Assembly (NCBI GenBank): GCA_963556495.2
Contig: OY747702.1
Location: 14,846,903 to 14,910,902, forward strand
Source: Valencia hispanica
Lineage: Eukaryota > Chordata > Actinopteri > Cyprinodontiformes > Valenciidae
DNA: 64,000 nucleotides
Reading direction: 5' to 3'
In this document: positions 43,272-54,688 of the stretch, piece by piece
Layout: each line of letters starts with the position of its first letter
How positions within the stretch are numbered: position 1 is the first letter of the stretch
Program-made: the position numbers and the translations under genes
Notes under the pieces: generated by a model
Told to the model about the DNA's origin: nothing
The model's input: only the letters and a program-made list of their open reading frames with translations
Database searches by the model: none

Positions 43272-43470
43272 GTTGATAAGTCCATAGAAAAGTAATCCAA
43301 GAAGAGATCTGGTCCAATACAGTAACTCCAGGGGCTGGGAAAATAAAGTAACTAAGAAAAGGTTAAGAAAGAAAACAAGAAAAGCAAACAGAAAATAAAA
43401 TAAAAGAAAATAAGTGAACGGATCTGGAGAGAGACAGAGAGCAGCTGCTCCTCCTTCAGCAGACAAAGCA

Positions 43471-43689
43471 AATAGTAATGTAGACTCTATGAGAACTTTG
43501 ATGAACAGGACTTTGAGATCAACAATCAGTGTCTCTTTTGTGTAGTGCTTATGGGTAACGTCCTACAGTTTCAATTGTGATGTAATGTGAGGTATTTGGT
43601 GTGAAAACAGTCATCTTACCTTAAATGTGAACCAAACCAAGGAGATGATTATAGAGTTTAAAAGAAACTGGATTAAACATCGGTCAAAC
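43471..43689. other. Flank of the L2 element, nothing recognised
   Basis: Short sequence between the L2 5' end and a LINE 3' fragment. It may contain part of either. Confidence 0.4.
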
Positions 43690-43925
43690 ATAAAATCAAG
43701 AAAATAGTAAGCAACCCTGAGCATTGTCTGTCATACAACACAGTGCCTTCAATCTGAGGCTTCTTCAGAGCCGTTGTAATACTGACTGCTACAGGAGATC
43801 CTTCCTGCCCACAGCCATCAGCACCTACAACAAGTCTTTGAATAACCTTTGATAATGTCATCAACAACAACTCTTATTTTCCTTTGGGAATTAATAAAGT
43901 ATTTTTGAATTGAATTTGAACTGAA
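43690..43925 (+). mobile_element. LINE C-terminal and 3' fragment (jockey/Rex-like)
   Basis: The plus strand gives LRLLQSRCNTDCYRRSFLPT near 43750-43815, then a stop, TTTCCTTTGGGAATTAATAA and a GAATTGAATTTGAACTGAAT tail. It is the same family as the fragment at 27058, in the opposite orientation. Confidence 0.7.
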
Positions 43926-44439
43926 TGAAATTCTTATCCACCATGTTTAAAGTACAGTATAAAAATATGTACATGTCAAAAGGGCACTAAAATGGCCACT
44001 GTTAAATAAATGAAAATTTGTCGCACATTGTCCGACATGTTTCAAAAATGTCCTGCCTGAGATGCTGTGTAACTCAGAGGAATCAAACAATTTCTTATTT
44101 CAGCAATTCACCTTTATCCAGCATGTTTGTTGAGACATTACATTCTTTCAACAATGGCTTTCTTCTATATGAACCACCTTTTTGAAATGCAGGACTTATG
44201 GTTGTTATTGCCCCTCACCTGAGCTCTGAATCTCCGCACTCCTTCGAAGTTACCTTAATCCTCTTGACTTTTTCTCTGATCAATGAACTCTTTTGTCCAG
44301 GCTGTCAGTGTTGGTGCATAATAATGTGTTCGTTAACTGGACTTTGTGCTGCACTTACTTCATTTTCAGATTGTAGATTGAACACTGCTCACTAAGTTGT
44401 TCAAAGCGTGGGATATTTTTCCTCTAGGGGTGTCAAAGT
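43926..44439. other. No gene or known repeat recognised
   Basis: AT-rich sequence with nothing I can assign. Confidence 0.5.
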
Positions 44440-44573
44440 AAACAGAGCTGAATACGAATGCATGCCACAGCCGTGTATTGTTTAACATCCACTTCACAAT
44501 TATGCACTTGTATGTACTTTTTGCAGATCTGCCACATAAAATCCCAATAAAATATATTTAGCATGAAAAAAAA
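44440..44573 (+). mobile_element. Tc1-like 3' untranslated relic
   Basis: GCTGAATACGAATGCATGCC, CCACTTCACAATTATGCAC and CCACATAAAATCCCAATAAA match the Tc1 3' untranslated block in order. It is followed by a poly-A run. Confidence 0.6.
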
Positions 44574-46379
44574 AAAAAAAGGTTCAAAGGCTATTGATAT
44601 TTTTGCAATAGTCTTTATTAATGACGAAGAGGCAGGTAATCTTTTCATTTAAGCCACAGATTGCTTCTGTAACCAAAAAAGGCATTAGGACAAGTGCATT
44701 ATGGGTGACACAGTGGGACAGAAAAATGCTGGAGGCCATCTTTAATATTGGCTGTGTTGCACAGGTGGCCTAATGGCTTGCTGCTGGTTTTCCCGGGACA
44801 AGAATAGTGTACTATCAGAACTTGTGAGTGTGTTGTACAGTTGTCTGGATTTGTGTGTATGCACATTTCATCAGGTACCACTTTCACTAAAAACATATAA
44901 AAAAAAAAAAACTTTGGGGATAAACAGAACAAAAACAGACTATCTCTGAAATTTTGTAAAAAAAAAAGAAAAAAAAGAAATAGATGTATTAGATGTCATA
45001 ACTCTGAACAGCTTGCTTCTGCCGACACTATTTAAATCCCATATATCTTCAGATAAAATCTTATTTTTCCATTTATCGCAAATGAATTTCAAGATGATTC
45101 CGATTTCGAGCACACAATCGCAACCCATTTAAAACATAAACCAACATTTTGCTCAGTCAAACTATTCCGACTTCATGTAATGTGTAACAATGTGCATTTT
45201 TTTTCCCACACTCTGACCCTGCTTAGATCTCCCTTTGGTGTGGCGCTGGGATATCATTATCAGAGACAGGCAGACAGAAAAGCGAAGCAACACAGAGGGT
45301 GGAAGATCTGGAGGATTGTAATGCTCTAATAGTGTTTGTTCTGTGCCACAGTCTCTCTCCTCCGTGCGTTCATGTCCAGAATGACAAATCCCTCCGATAT
45401 AATGTTAACCTAAATGTGACGTCAATGTTCTCAACTTTTTTGTTTATTCTTTCATAATCCCCCAGCATATATGTTCACAGGCTCGTGTTCACGGTGGATC
45501 ATGCATCAAACGAGCTGCTGGTGCTCCTGTCTCTCTCTGCAAGCGTGTCAGGTCCTTATGTGTGAAAGACAGAAGACTGACCGCGGTGCATGAGTCTCTG
45601 CACGGTGTGCTCTGCAGAGGGGCCGACAAGCGAAGATAAGATAAAGAGAGCTTAGTGTTTAGTAATGAGGTGGTTTGTGTCAGACGAAAAGCGTCGTAAG
45701 AAAACTGCAGCCTCTGGTCTGGATTAAAGACAGCTTTATATACCAGATAGGGTAACAAAAAAAGAAGAAAAGATTGTTAAAGATAAACAAAAGTGTGGCA
45801 ATGTGTTGTGAAATTATGCAGGCTCAAGTTTTTTTTTTCTCTTTTAAGTAAAAAAAAAAAAAACATCTTTCTTAAATATATATAAATACATGATAAGTAG
45901 AACTTTCCTGTGTGACCCTGTTTGAGCTTACACCCACATGTTCCAAGTAAATCATTTGCCGTGGTACTGTATAATTATCAAGAGTGTCACTAACAAGAAC
46001 TTAGGCATCAAGTGGTTTAAAGCAGGAAAATCTGGTTTCAGCTCATTTTCTTTTTTTAAATTCACTGCCAAAAATTAGCAAATGCCCTGAATGGGATATG
46101 ACGAGGCTATAACTCTGCATGTCTTTATGTGACAGTGTTACTTTTAAGACAAAACCATTTCTTCTTTATATTTTCTGGAGTGGATGGTGAGTTTATGCTA
46201 CTTACTAACATAGAATTAATCCCCCTGTATACTACCCTTTAAGTTATGCAAGTGCAATTTTCCTATCATTTTTGGATCTCCCGGGACCAGCTGGGTGGAA
46301 CGCTTTCACGAGGGATACGAGTCTAAAATGCACCCGGTGGGTGCTGTTGAATTCGCGAGTAAAACGCATCTATTACGTT
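44574..46379. other. No gene or known repeat recognised
   Basis: Sequence without repeat signatures. Open frames lack domains and splice structure. Confidence 0.5.
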
Positions 46380-46657
46380 ATGTGTCCCTTACGCGTCCGG
46401 TGGAAAACAGGGGTTCCAGGGAGGAAAAACCTGCAAAAACGCTCCTTCGTGCACCTAGGATGCAGCAGTCGGTCGCCGAAGGAGCTCTGCAGCTGAGCAA
46501 CATCTTCATGCATGGGGTGGGAGACATTGTCCATCAGTGATGTTATTTTGGCCAGAATCCTTCTGTCTCCCACCACCTGCACTGGATCCAGGGGGCGCCC
46601 TAGAACAGAGCTGGCCTTCTTGCTGGACTTATCCATCCTTTACCTCTCAGCTGTAGA
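46380..46657 (-). mobile_element. LINE C-terminal fragment (jockey/Rex-like)
   Basis: The minus strand reads DKSSKKASSVLGRPLDPVQV, SLMDNVSHPMHEDVAQLQSS and RLLHPRCTKERFCRFFLPGT, the same C-terminal block as the 27058 copy but with longer conserved sequence. It is cut at 46657 by a hAT-type MITE. Confidence 0.75.
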
Positions 46658-47106
46658 CAGGGGTGGGCTGGTGTTGAAATTCAGCCTGGGAGTTTTTGTT
46701 TGTACATAGCTTTGTTGTTATAATGTTATTTTCTAGCTAATGAGCCATTTGGAAATCAATTAAATATTTTATTACCTTTTGTAAGTAATAATTCAATACA
46801 TTTTATGTTAAAAATGTTGATTCAAAAAAGTTTCTTCTGTTTAAAATGTATTTTGTAATAGGCCTATTTGTTTTTAATTCTTTCATTGTTCTCTTTAAAA
46901 TACCAGAATTTGCAGATAACTTTATATTTTTATCTGATGAAATCATTTGAAATAATCATTGCCAACAGAACTGATTGGATGTCCTGATCAGTTACTCAGT
47001 ACTTGAGTAGCATTTTTACGTATTTTTACTCTAAAAAATATTCATGGATGACTACTTTAGTGCTACTCTTACTTGAATACAATTTGGGGTACTCTACCCA
47101 CCTCTG
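46658..47106. mobile_element. hAT-type MITE (CAGAGGTGGGTAGAGTA family)
   Basis: The right end reads TACTCTACCCACCTCTG, preceded by ACTCTTACTTGAATACAATT and TTACTCAGTACTTGAGTAGC. This is the reverse of a familiar fish MITE start (CAGAGGTGGGTAGAGTACCC). The left end CAGGGGTGGG pairs with it. The 449-bp AT-rich interior is non-coding. The flanking 8-mers (GCTGTAGA, GTTGCAAC) do not match well, so the insertion is old or the ends are slightly off. Confidence 0.6.
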
Positions 47107-47116
47107 GTTGCAACAT

Positions 47117-47345
47117 AGGCAAGGCAAGGCAATTTTATTTGTATAGCACACTTTCAACAACAGGGTAATTCAAGGTGCTTTACATGATTTGGTGATAAAG
47201 AAAAACATAGAAAGTAACATTGGAAGTTAAAAGCAGCAATTTAGCATGAAACACACCCAACGCATGATACACAATAAAGCCTGAAAAACAGCAATAAAGT
47301 ATGAACAAATATGATACATATGAAATTAATCGTTTAATCGAGCAG
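47117..47345 (-). mobile_element. L2 LINE 3' untranslated fragment
   Basis: (GGCAA)n followed by TTTTATTTGTATAGCACACT and AATTCAAGGTGCTTTACATG, as in the other three L2 copies. It is truncated before the coding region. Confidence 0.85.
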
Positions 47346-47829
47346 CTCAGTGTTTCATGACATAAAGAGACTTTTTGGCGACTGATTTGGTGATTGAAGA
47401 AAGGAGAAAACGTTTTAGCGCAGGGACTGTGGACCATATTTGTTTGGGTTTTTTGTACAGCCATCTCCGGATCAAATAAATGGCAGCAGTTGGAAATAAA
47501 ATGGAAATTATTCATTGTAATGTTATATTCAGCATGTTGGAGGAGTTCAGCTGAAAATTAATCACTTTCAAAAAAAGTATTGCCTTGCCTGGAAATCTTT
47601 TAACCCATGTGCAGAATCAAACGGTGAGAACAAAAAGTAACGAAAGATTTATGACATGAGTACACAATCTGCTGCTCTGCAGGCTGATGGACAGTAGAGA
47701 GAAGCAAAGGTGCGCAGTGGCAGTACCTCTCACAAAGATCTTTTATAAAGGAAGATGCTTCACACACGCACAAAAACAGACACACAACAGGATTACAACA
47801 GTGGCCGAGCGGCTGCTTTTGGAGTACAA
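47346..47829. other. No gene or known repeat recognised
   Basis: Sequence between L2 and LINE fragments. A weak LINE remnant may begin near 47700. Confidence 0.4.
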
Positions 47830-48010
47830 AAAACAAACGAAAAAAAGTTCCGGCCACCGGCCTCTAGAACAGACCGGCTGCTCTGGAAAACTCTTGAACC
47901 TCCCTATGGCCAGCCTGCCCCTGGCTGTAGATAAACTGCTGCTCCGACATACTATCCCATAAAAGATGCCTGATGCCACCACAAAGTCAAAGAAGGTCTT
48001 TTTGTCTTGG
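47830..48010 (-). mobile_element. LINE fragment upstream of the C-terminal block (jockey/Rex-like)
   Basis: The minus strand reads FFDFVVASGIFYGIVCRSSS followed by LSTARGRLAIGR. This corresponds to the VVASxLFYGVVCWGSS segment that directly precedes the KKASSVLG block in this LINE family. Diverged and short. Confidence 0.6.
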
Positions 48011-48378
48011 TTTTTCCACTGTCAATTCAGTCTTATGATCTATTAATTTTATGTTGTGTCATTATCTATAGATTTCTCATGTTTATATGCATTCTGCACA
48101 TGCATTTTTTACATTTCATTTTAAAGACATCTTTAAGTCAGCCTATGCAGATTGATAATCTATTTTTGGTATTTAATCCAGTCCTGTTTAAAATTCCAAC
48201 ACTTGTATGGTGTTTGTGGTTTGCCTCTCCTAAAATATTGTGTAAGACCCTCGGAGACTACTTGTCCTAAACCACATAGCTAAGGTGATATGTTAATACA
48301 ACTCTTGCCTGTTGATGCATTTTCTGTACATGCAAAGCATCAGTTTGGAGTCATTCTTTTGCAATATACTGGTCATAG
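48011..48378. other. No gene or known repeat recognised
   Basis: AT-rich sequence with nothing I can assign. Confidence 0.5.
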
Positions 48379-48766
48379 GTAAAGTGGACCCCAGGTATTC
48401 ATGGGGGTTAGGGACCATGAAATAGTGAATAGCTGAAATCAGAGAATACTTGAGAATACTCCAAAAACACTTAGAACTGCCTATTTTAATAGCTCAAATA
48501 CCAAATATACCTTAATGTGCATTATTTCGCACTGTGGAAATGGTTTTCGCACTACCGCAGAAGTTAACATCTACCGTCTTCCTTATCTTTGCTGGTAGGG
48601 GAACAGCCAATTAGCACAAAAGAAAATGGATGAGGCTCCTGGATTGGCTGCTTTGCAAATGCCAGCCAATAACATGACAAGTAGCATCGCTCTATTAAAA
48701 TCTTCCACAAATAATTTGGAGTTATGTTCCACAGAAAAATTGGGAAGTAGGCAGGGTTCCACTGTA
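48379..48766 (+). mobile_element. MITE, best-preserved copy of the GTGGACCCC family
   Basis: Opens AAGTGGACCCCAGGTATTCA and GGGGGTTAGGGACCATG and ends AGGGTTCCACTGTA, so AGTGGA(A)CCC-type termini are inverted. TA adjoins both ends. The interior has AACTGCCTATTTTAATAGCT, CAAATATACCTTAATGTGCA and GGATTGGCTGCTTTGCAAAT, which recur at 55506 (+), 15860 (-) and 61840 (-). Non-coding, about 388 bp. Confidence 0.7.
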
Positions 48767-49966
48767 TACCCAATTATATCTAACTTAGCACATTTGCATA
48801 CAATAAGTGTAAATGTATATCTTTTATGCGTTCTACATTCAAATTGACAAACTTTACTAAATTAAGACTTTTTCTGACAACAAAAACACAAGGATTGTAT
48901 TGTTATTGTGTTAATATTTTTAATATTTAAAAAAGTTTACGTTTATTTTGTGAAACATCAAGCCATGTCATGTCTATGAAGTATGTCTTATTGAGCAGCC
49001 TGGTTTTGTATAGTGCCTATGTGTTGGGGTGAAGGGTGTATAATGGAGTGTACTTTAAGATAGGGGAAGGATTAATTTCCTTGCAATCAGAATTCTTTTC
49101 TAAGCCTGTGGAGTTTTCTGCAGGCCTAGAAAACACAATATTAAAAATCTGCAATGCAATTATTGGAAAAGAAAGAAAAAAATCCAGCACAACTGCTTCT
49201 GGGTTGGATCCAAGCTGGCAATTCGTACAGTGTAGAGTCATTTGCTTCTTTCATTACATAGCCACAACAAAGGGTTTACATTTGCATACAAAGAAATACT
49301 CATTAAGACCAACTTTGGTGATTAAGTGAATAAAAAGTAAAAACAGCTGGGTTTTTTTTTGTTTAGCAGAAGCTAATAAACTTGGTTAAAATAACAGTAC
49401 AGATGCAGTAACTAAACTCAGTGACTACACCTTTTCTGTTAGTGGTGTGTGACACCACAGAATATCAACATTATGTCACAAGCTCCTGTCTTTGCTGCAA
49501 AGCAGGTTTGTCAAAGTGTGAGATAGAAAGTATTTAGGCTTTGATTTTAGATTATCTTTAGAACTGATCATTGTAGAGTGCTTGATTGCTTTTGAATCTC
49601 ACTTTTCAAGTTAAAGAAAAAGTTCCATGGTACCAAAAAAAGGAGCAGAGTTCCATGAAATAAACAGATGGAACCCAGTAGATAGTGGCGGCGACATGCA
49701 GAATATTTCATCTTTTTTTCATCACATATTACTTTTTGGTCTCTCTGCTTTCAGATCCCCATTCTGTTATTGTGCTGCCAATAATCAAAAGCACGAAACG
49801 GTGGCTCGCATATCAGCCCCATCCTGAACTGTGTCATCAGCTGTCCCACTGTTCATGTGGGCTCAATGAGATTTCAATCAGGATTCAAGCTGACGTCTGA
49901 ATTCCCATTTATCATCATGAAACGACTGCTGGCCCAGCTAATCTTTATTTTCACTTCTGTCCTCCC
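48767..49966. other. No gene or known repeat recognised
   Basis: AT-rich sequence. Several short open frames are present but none has a domain or splice-site support. Confidence 0.5.
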
Positions 49967-50033
49967 TGGTGTGTGTGTGTGCGTGTGTGCGTGTGTGTAG
50001 GTGTGTGCGTGTGTGCGTGTATGTGTGTATGTA
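49967..50033 (+). repeat. (GT)n microsatellite, imperfect
   Basis: GTGTGTGCGTGTGTGCGTGT-type repeat with C and A interruptions. Confidence 0.9.
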
Positions 50034-51083
50034 AATGCTACAGTTTGGAAAAGGAGATTTGAATTTGTTTTCATAGGTGAATATAAAATTGTGTTTGTGA
50101 CAGCCACTGCCTCCTAAGCATTGATGTTCTTGGCTTTTGGCAGAATTAAATAAAGTTTGAGGAGGCAACTTTTTTAAGCCAAAAAAATATCGCAGCATCT
50201 TCCAGGCTTTAGCTTATCATCATTCTTTTTCAGCTATGTCTCTGTTGTTCTCCAAATTGAAACCATTGCAAAAGTATTCCTATTTGTCGCACGCTTGTCC
50301 ATGCTTGGATCTGCTCTGCCGTAGCGGAGCCTGTGGGCTTGTTGCTGCAGCCTCCAGGGGCTTTTCCACTGTGGCTGCTCCCTGCGGTGGTCTTTCAGGG
50401 GCTTCCATGCCCCTTGAGAAGTCCTTCATTGCTTCTTCTTTGTGTTTATAAAATATTTCATATTTAGATCCGGAAGTGTGAAGGGCCAATGATCTGATAT
50501 AAAAAAATGCTGCTTGGTCTTTATGAACATGATAGGATTGTTTTGGGGGATATCATTAGTGTTATTTGCTTTCTGAATGTAATGCTAAGATGCAGTACAT
50601 AGTGGAGGGGAAAGGTGGACAAAAATATGCGATGTTGGAATTTTTTTCGGTTGTTTTAAGTTAGTTGCACTATTTCAGGAAAACAGTTAATTGTGCTACC
50701 ATTGCTGACAATTTCTGTAACAATATCCTTTATTTTTGGGACATTTTTCTTTTACTGTTTAATCCCACTGGCCAACACCACTCTCCATGACCTTTGTAAC
50801 CTCAGCCACAAAGGAAATACACCTAGCATGTGCAACGATAGGGTCCATTCAACTGGCAAAATATGTTTTAGATAGGGAAAGTTTGAAAGCATAACACATG
50901 ATATAACACATATTATACCATATCAACTTCTGAATCCAAGAAGCCCTTTGTGTTGGTGGTATTTCACACACTGATATTGCAAAAACAACTGGGATTTGAT
51001 ATTTGTGCAGCTTTGTTTGAAATGAATGGATAAATGAAAACTTTGTTTACACACTAACATTTCTTTATTTTCCCCACTTCAAG
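50034..51083. other. No gene recognised; intron sequence before the host exon
   Basis: No repeat signatures. The last ~23 bp (TTCTTTATTTTCCCCACTTC and AAG) form a pyrimidine-rich splice acceptor for the exon that follows. Confidence 0.5.
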
Positions 51084-51192
51084 GTGCCAGTGGAAAATAG
51101 GGAGATGAAGATGTTATCTCTCCTCCTCCTTCTCCTCCTCTTTGCCTCGGGAGCCTGTGACGATGTCAAGTACATCACCAAGAGAAATTCAG
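51084..51192 (+). CDS. First coding exon of an IL1RAPL1/IL1RAPL2-like gene (partial)
   Basis: The exon lies between a pyrimidine-rich acceptor (AG at 51082-51083) and a CAG/GTAGGA donor (GT at 51193). The likely start is ATG 51105, with G at -3. Coding runs 29 codons plus one base, a phase-1 end: a start region, a run of seven leucines forming a signal peptide, a probable cleavage near FASGA/CDD, then DDVKYITKRNS. From memory, IL1RAPL1 and IL1RAPL2 begin with a signal peptide followed by [VM][VS]KR[GN]S, then a residue with a G-starting codon (A or V) and DGC; length, position and phase agree. These neuronal adhesion receptors have Ig domains, one membrane span and a TIR domain and act in synapse formation. 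No further exon is visible, as expected for genes with huge introns. Paralogue unresolved; KRNS is closer to IL1RAPL2. Confidence 0.6.
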
Positions 51193-52971
51193 GTAGGATT
51201 AACAGCTTCAGTCCGTCCGTACCGTTCTTCCTAAAATGTGGCTTTCTCTCTCGCTCCTTGAAATTTCTTGGTCTACCTTTCATTTATGATTTTCCATTTG
51301 TTAAACTGCCTCCAACACTCCACAGCTGTCTCAATGTGTTCGCTGCTCAGCATCTTCTCTCATTCTCCTTCAACTCTTCAATTCTTCTCCTACCTTTCTT
51401 TGTCAAATAAATATCACATCTATGTTTTCCTCTGTCATTTTCTTCCACCTCTTGTGCTTTCTGGGGCTCTCAAATCACTTAACTCGATTTAGTGGTTATG
51501 TGCTACTTGTTTGCTCTCGCCAGCTTTGCCTTTGCTGCAATCACCACTTTTGAGTTCTCAGATAACGCTCCTCTCCAAACTCTATCTTGGAGCCCAGACG
51601 GCTGTGTATCCTCTCGTCCTTTTTCTGCTGATGGCGTGTGTGTGCAATGATCAGCCGGTTTGAGTGTTGCTGTCATTGTTGCTGCTGTTGGGCTCATTTG
51701 TGTGTCTGCAAGCCAGCTGATGACAGCTCTGCTGATGATCTTTTATTCATAATCGATTTGTTTCATCTCCCTGATTGGCTTGACGTGGGGTGGGGGCTTT
51801 TATTGGGCTATTGACGTACTGCGCAGAGTTGAAAGCCGTTGTGTTGTACTGGATTGGGACAAAGAGTGTTGTGAATGCATTTACTGTCTTCCATGCTTCT
51901 ATTGTTTTTCTTGGTGATATTTACTTTTTTTTTGTTAGTGGCTCAGTAACATCAAAGAGTGCCAGCAGTATCTGTAATTTCATATTCAAGCTCCCCTGCC
52001 AACTCCTTGAGAAGATGCGAACACTGAAAATTGCTTAGCAGGTTTTAGCAAATGTGTTCATTGAATTATAGCAATCCAGTTAGAATAGACTGTGGCTGTA
52101 ATCTAATCATATTGTACAGTTTAGTTTGATAATAAGCTAAGAGGATTTAAACAAAGGAATCTTGTCTTCTAAACCTTTCATTGGGGTTAAGAAATGTCTC
52201 GGCCCTTTTCAGGCTGGAGTTTGTGTTTGTGATCCAAAGAAAAATACACAGTGTCCCTAATTTCATAGCTTCATTCCTGGTTTAGCAAGTCTATAGTCAT
52301 GTTTATTAAACACTTGAGAGATTAAGGATGCCAGAAAGCCATACTGTGGATTTACCTTCTGGCTCAAAGTGGCCACTAAAGTGAATGCATTGTTACTTGA
52401 GGCTTTCATCCGCAACAGCCAATGGACTTTCAAATATATTGACTGAACTTTAGGGTTCATAAAAACGCGGAGATTAATGGGAGTAGTCATGGTGCTCCTC
52501 ACGCGTGTGTGTGTATATATAAAGTCTCAAGTCAAAGACAGCTATTGTGTAGCTTCCCATGAAAATTGCAAGGTAAGAAAAACACTTTACTTGAAGGAAA
52601 CTGTCAACTAACCTCCAACGCCTGTTGGTTTTTTCTTATTTTTGACCAAAAATGCTCTATAAAAGAATACAATATTTGTACAATCATTTACTATTTTCCA
52701 AGGCATCAGATACCGCTGTTTTGATGACACTGCTTTTTTTGTGATTCAGTGTCATTTGCTGTAAAGCACCAGCGACAGCAAATTCAGCCTAACGGAAAGG
52801 TAAAAATACAGAGAGGCTTCAAGAAAAAGATGGAGGAACAAAACAAGAGTATTAAACAATAAATCCATGCTAAAACCCTCTTCAAGAAAACAATTCTTCC
52901 TCATTGATTTACGTTTACTTCAGATTAGGAATGTGCTGGTTGAAAACTGTCACAATATAATAACCTTGAGG
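51193..52971. other. Intron after the host exon; nothing else recognised
   Basis: AT- and T-rich sequence with a purine/pyrimidine-skewed start. No second Ig-type exon (Cys-spaced, WY-containing) was found here or further on. Confidence 0.5.
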
Positions 52972-53160
52972 GGTGGGACGTGGCTCAGTGGTGGATCAGG
53001 CACAGCATCTGCTGAGGGTACTGTTGTCCACAAAGCTGTCCTCGGTTCAATTCCCAGCCACGGGGCATTCACTGCATGTTTTCCCCTTCTTTCCATACCC
53101 AATTTCTTGTCCAGCTACTGATGAAGAAAGGCCTCAAGTGCCAAAAAATCCATTCAAATA
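52972..53160 (+). mobile_element. tRNA-like SINE
   Basis: GGGTGGGACGTGGCTCAGTG gives an A-box-like start, and GGTTCAATTCCCAGCC a clear B box about 70 bp later. Then GCATGTTTTCCCCTTCTTTC and a 3' AAGGCCTCAAGTGCCAAAAA segment follow, as in a common fish SINE whose tail reads AAAGGCxxAAxxGCCAAAAA. Confidence 0.72.
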
Positions 53161-54657
53161 TAATGTAATACATGTAAGAACCTTGAGTAAAATGTAAAAA
53201 ATGTAATACAAGGATTTCAGCAAAAAAACTAAAATTATATTTCTTTTTTTGGTCGATACGGAGCAACATAAGCTGACATTTACTGGGTAATCGAGCTATC
53301 TGATTTGATATATTAATATCGATTTGATTTTAAAACAATGTTATCTTGAAATAAATAATTGGCGCTCCATTAGTGTTCATGCCATGGACTGACTGTCTAC
53401 GTTTCTAACAACCAGAAATATTTTTTTGAAACCACTGAATTTATCTTGCAAACAGCGTAAAAGTAAAGGGACATTTTATGAGCTGGCTAGCAACAGGTGG
53501 GGGAGAGACAGGGCTGTGTTACTCTATGCTCCATCCAGTTGATACAGGAAACTCAGCTCACTCCAGTACTGGCTCTGGGATCTCATTAAGAGGACTTTGA
53601 ACCGTTCGAAATGTACAACGAAAATCTTTTCTGGATGTGAAATCTCGTTATACCTCGATACCGGTAACTGGCCCTCTTACTTTTTATTACTTTTTGTTAG
53701 ATTTAGCCTCAAAACTAATTTGTTACATGTAGGAACCAAAGCATAGGCGTAAGATTCAGTTGACAAAAGATTTTTGGGCTTAATCATATACCACTAGACC
53801 TGTCCAGGCTGTACCCTACCTGTCGCCCAATGACTGCTGTGATATGGTGCGTTCCATTTAACTTGGAACTCGGAGCAGACTCTACATATGACATTGATTG
53901 TAGACGCCTTTCTTACAAGTGTGTTTAGTGAAATAAACATGTTTCCACCACAGCTGCTATTGTGAGGAGCGGCCATAATGAAAGTCAAAGTCAGAGCAAA
54001 CAGATTAAACATCCGCTCTGGTTTCTTCGTTTTAAACATGCCTGTATTACAAGGCCGAATGCTGCCTGTTCAGTTTTAGGTAGCTCAAATGTTGCAATTT
54101 GAACATTATTAAAATACCAAAAAGTATAACTATAAATAAGCAGACTTACTGTTAGGTTCAAATCACTTGGTAAAGCATGCATAAATTTCTTTTTTTTTTG
54201 CTCTTGGACCCTAATACAGTGCTGCGTGGAATATAAATTAAAACTTGATAAGGTGCTTAAATGATCTACATGAGGCTTCAGAACAGCTAAGGTTTTAGTT
54301 GCTGATACCTGACCTTCTTCATGAAGACTTAAAGTAGAAGACTCCCGCCACATCTGGTTTTTGCCATGCTCTACTTGACCCTGCTTTGTTTTTGATATAT
54401 GTCCTTTTAGCAACTCCTTTGCGAGGTAACAGCAGTGACAAGATTTGAATGGACTGCTTTTGTTAAAAATAAGGATTCTGTGTTAAAGTGGACCTGCAGG
54501 GTGGTTCACCTGAATGTTTGTTAAGACTTAGAATTTACAGTGATACTCATTTGTAAATGTAACAAATCATTGCATTATTTAATTCAAACTTTAGGACTTA
54601 AAGAAATTTCTTCTACACTTCCTTTGCTATAGTGTTGTTGTTTGTTGTTTTTTTCTC
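53161..54657. other. Mostly unrecognised; one small SINE-like scrap near 53812
   Basis: GTACCCTACCTGTCGCCCAA at 53812 resembles the GTACCCCGCCTCTCGCCC part of the 15505 family. The rest shows nothing assignable. Confidence 0.4.
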
Positions 54658-54688
54658 GCCTTTCTTTCTTTCTTTCTTTCTTTCTTTC
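54658..54688 (+). repeat. (TTTC)n microsatellite
   Basis: About seven TTTC units. Confidence 0.9.

Larger units (their letters stand above)
38763..43470 (-). mobile_element. Near-complete L2-clade LINE with ORF1 and intact ORF2
   Basis: About 4.7 kb on the minus strand, in order: a 5' untranslated region ending near 43272 with the probable 5' boundary near 43470, ORF1 (43271-41954), ORF2 (41950-38966), a 3' untranslated region and a short (GGCAA)n tail at 38763-38786. The tail and the 3' segment GGCAATTTTATTTGTATAGC are shared with copies at 32313, 37646 and 47117. No convincing long target duplication is seen; AATAG near both ends is too short to trust. It is the youngest-looking element in the window. 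Confidence 0.88.

Noticed and set aside
53035..53062. Possible tRNA gene (GGTTCAATTCCC)
   Set aside because: The A and B boxes are SINE-like, acceptor pairing is absent and a SINE body follows.
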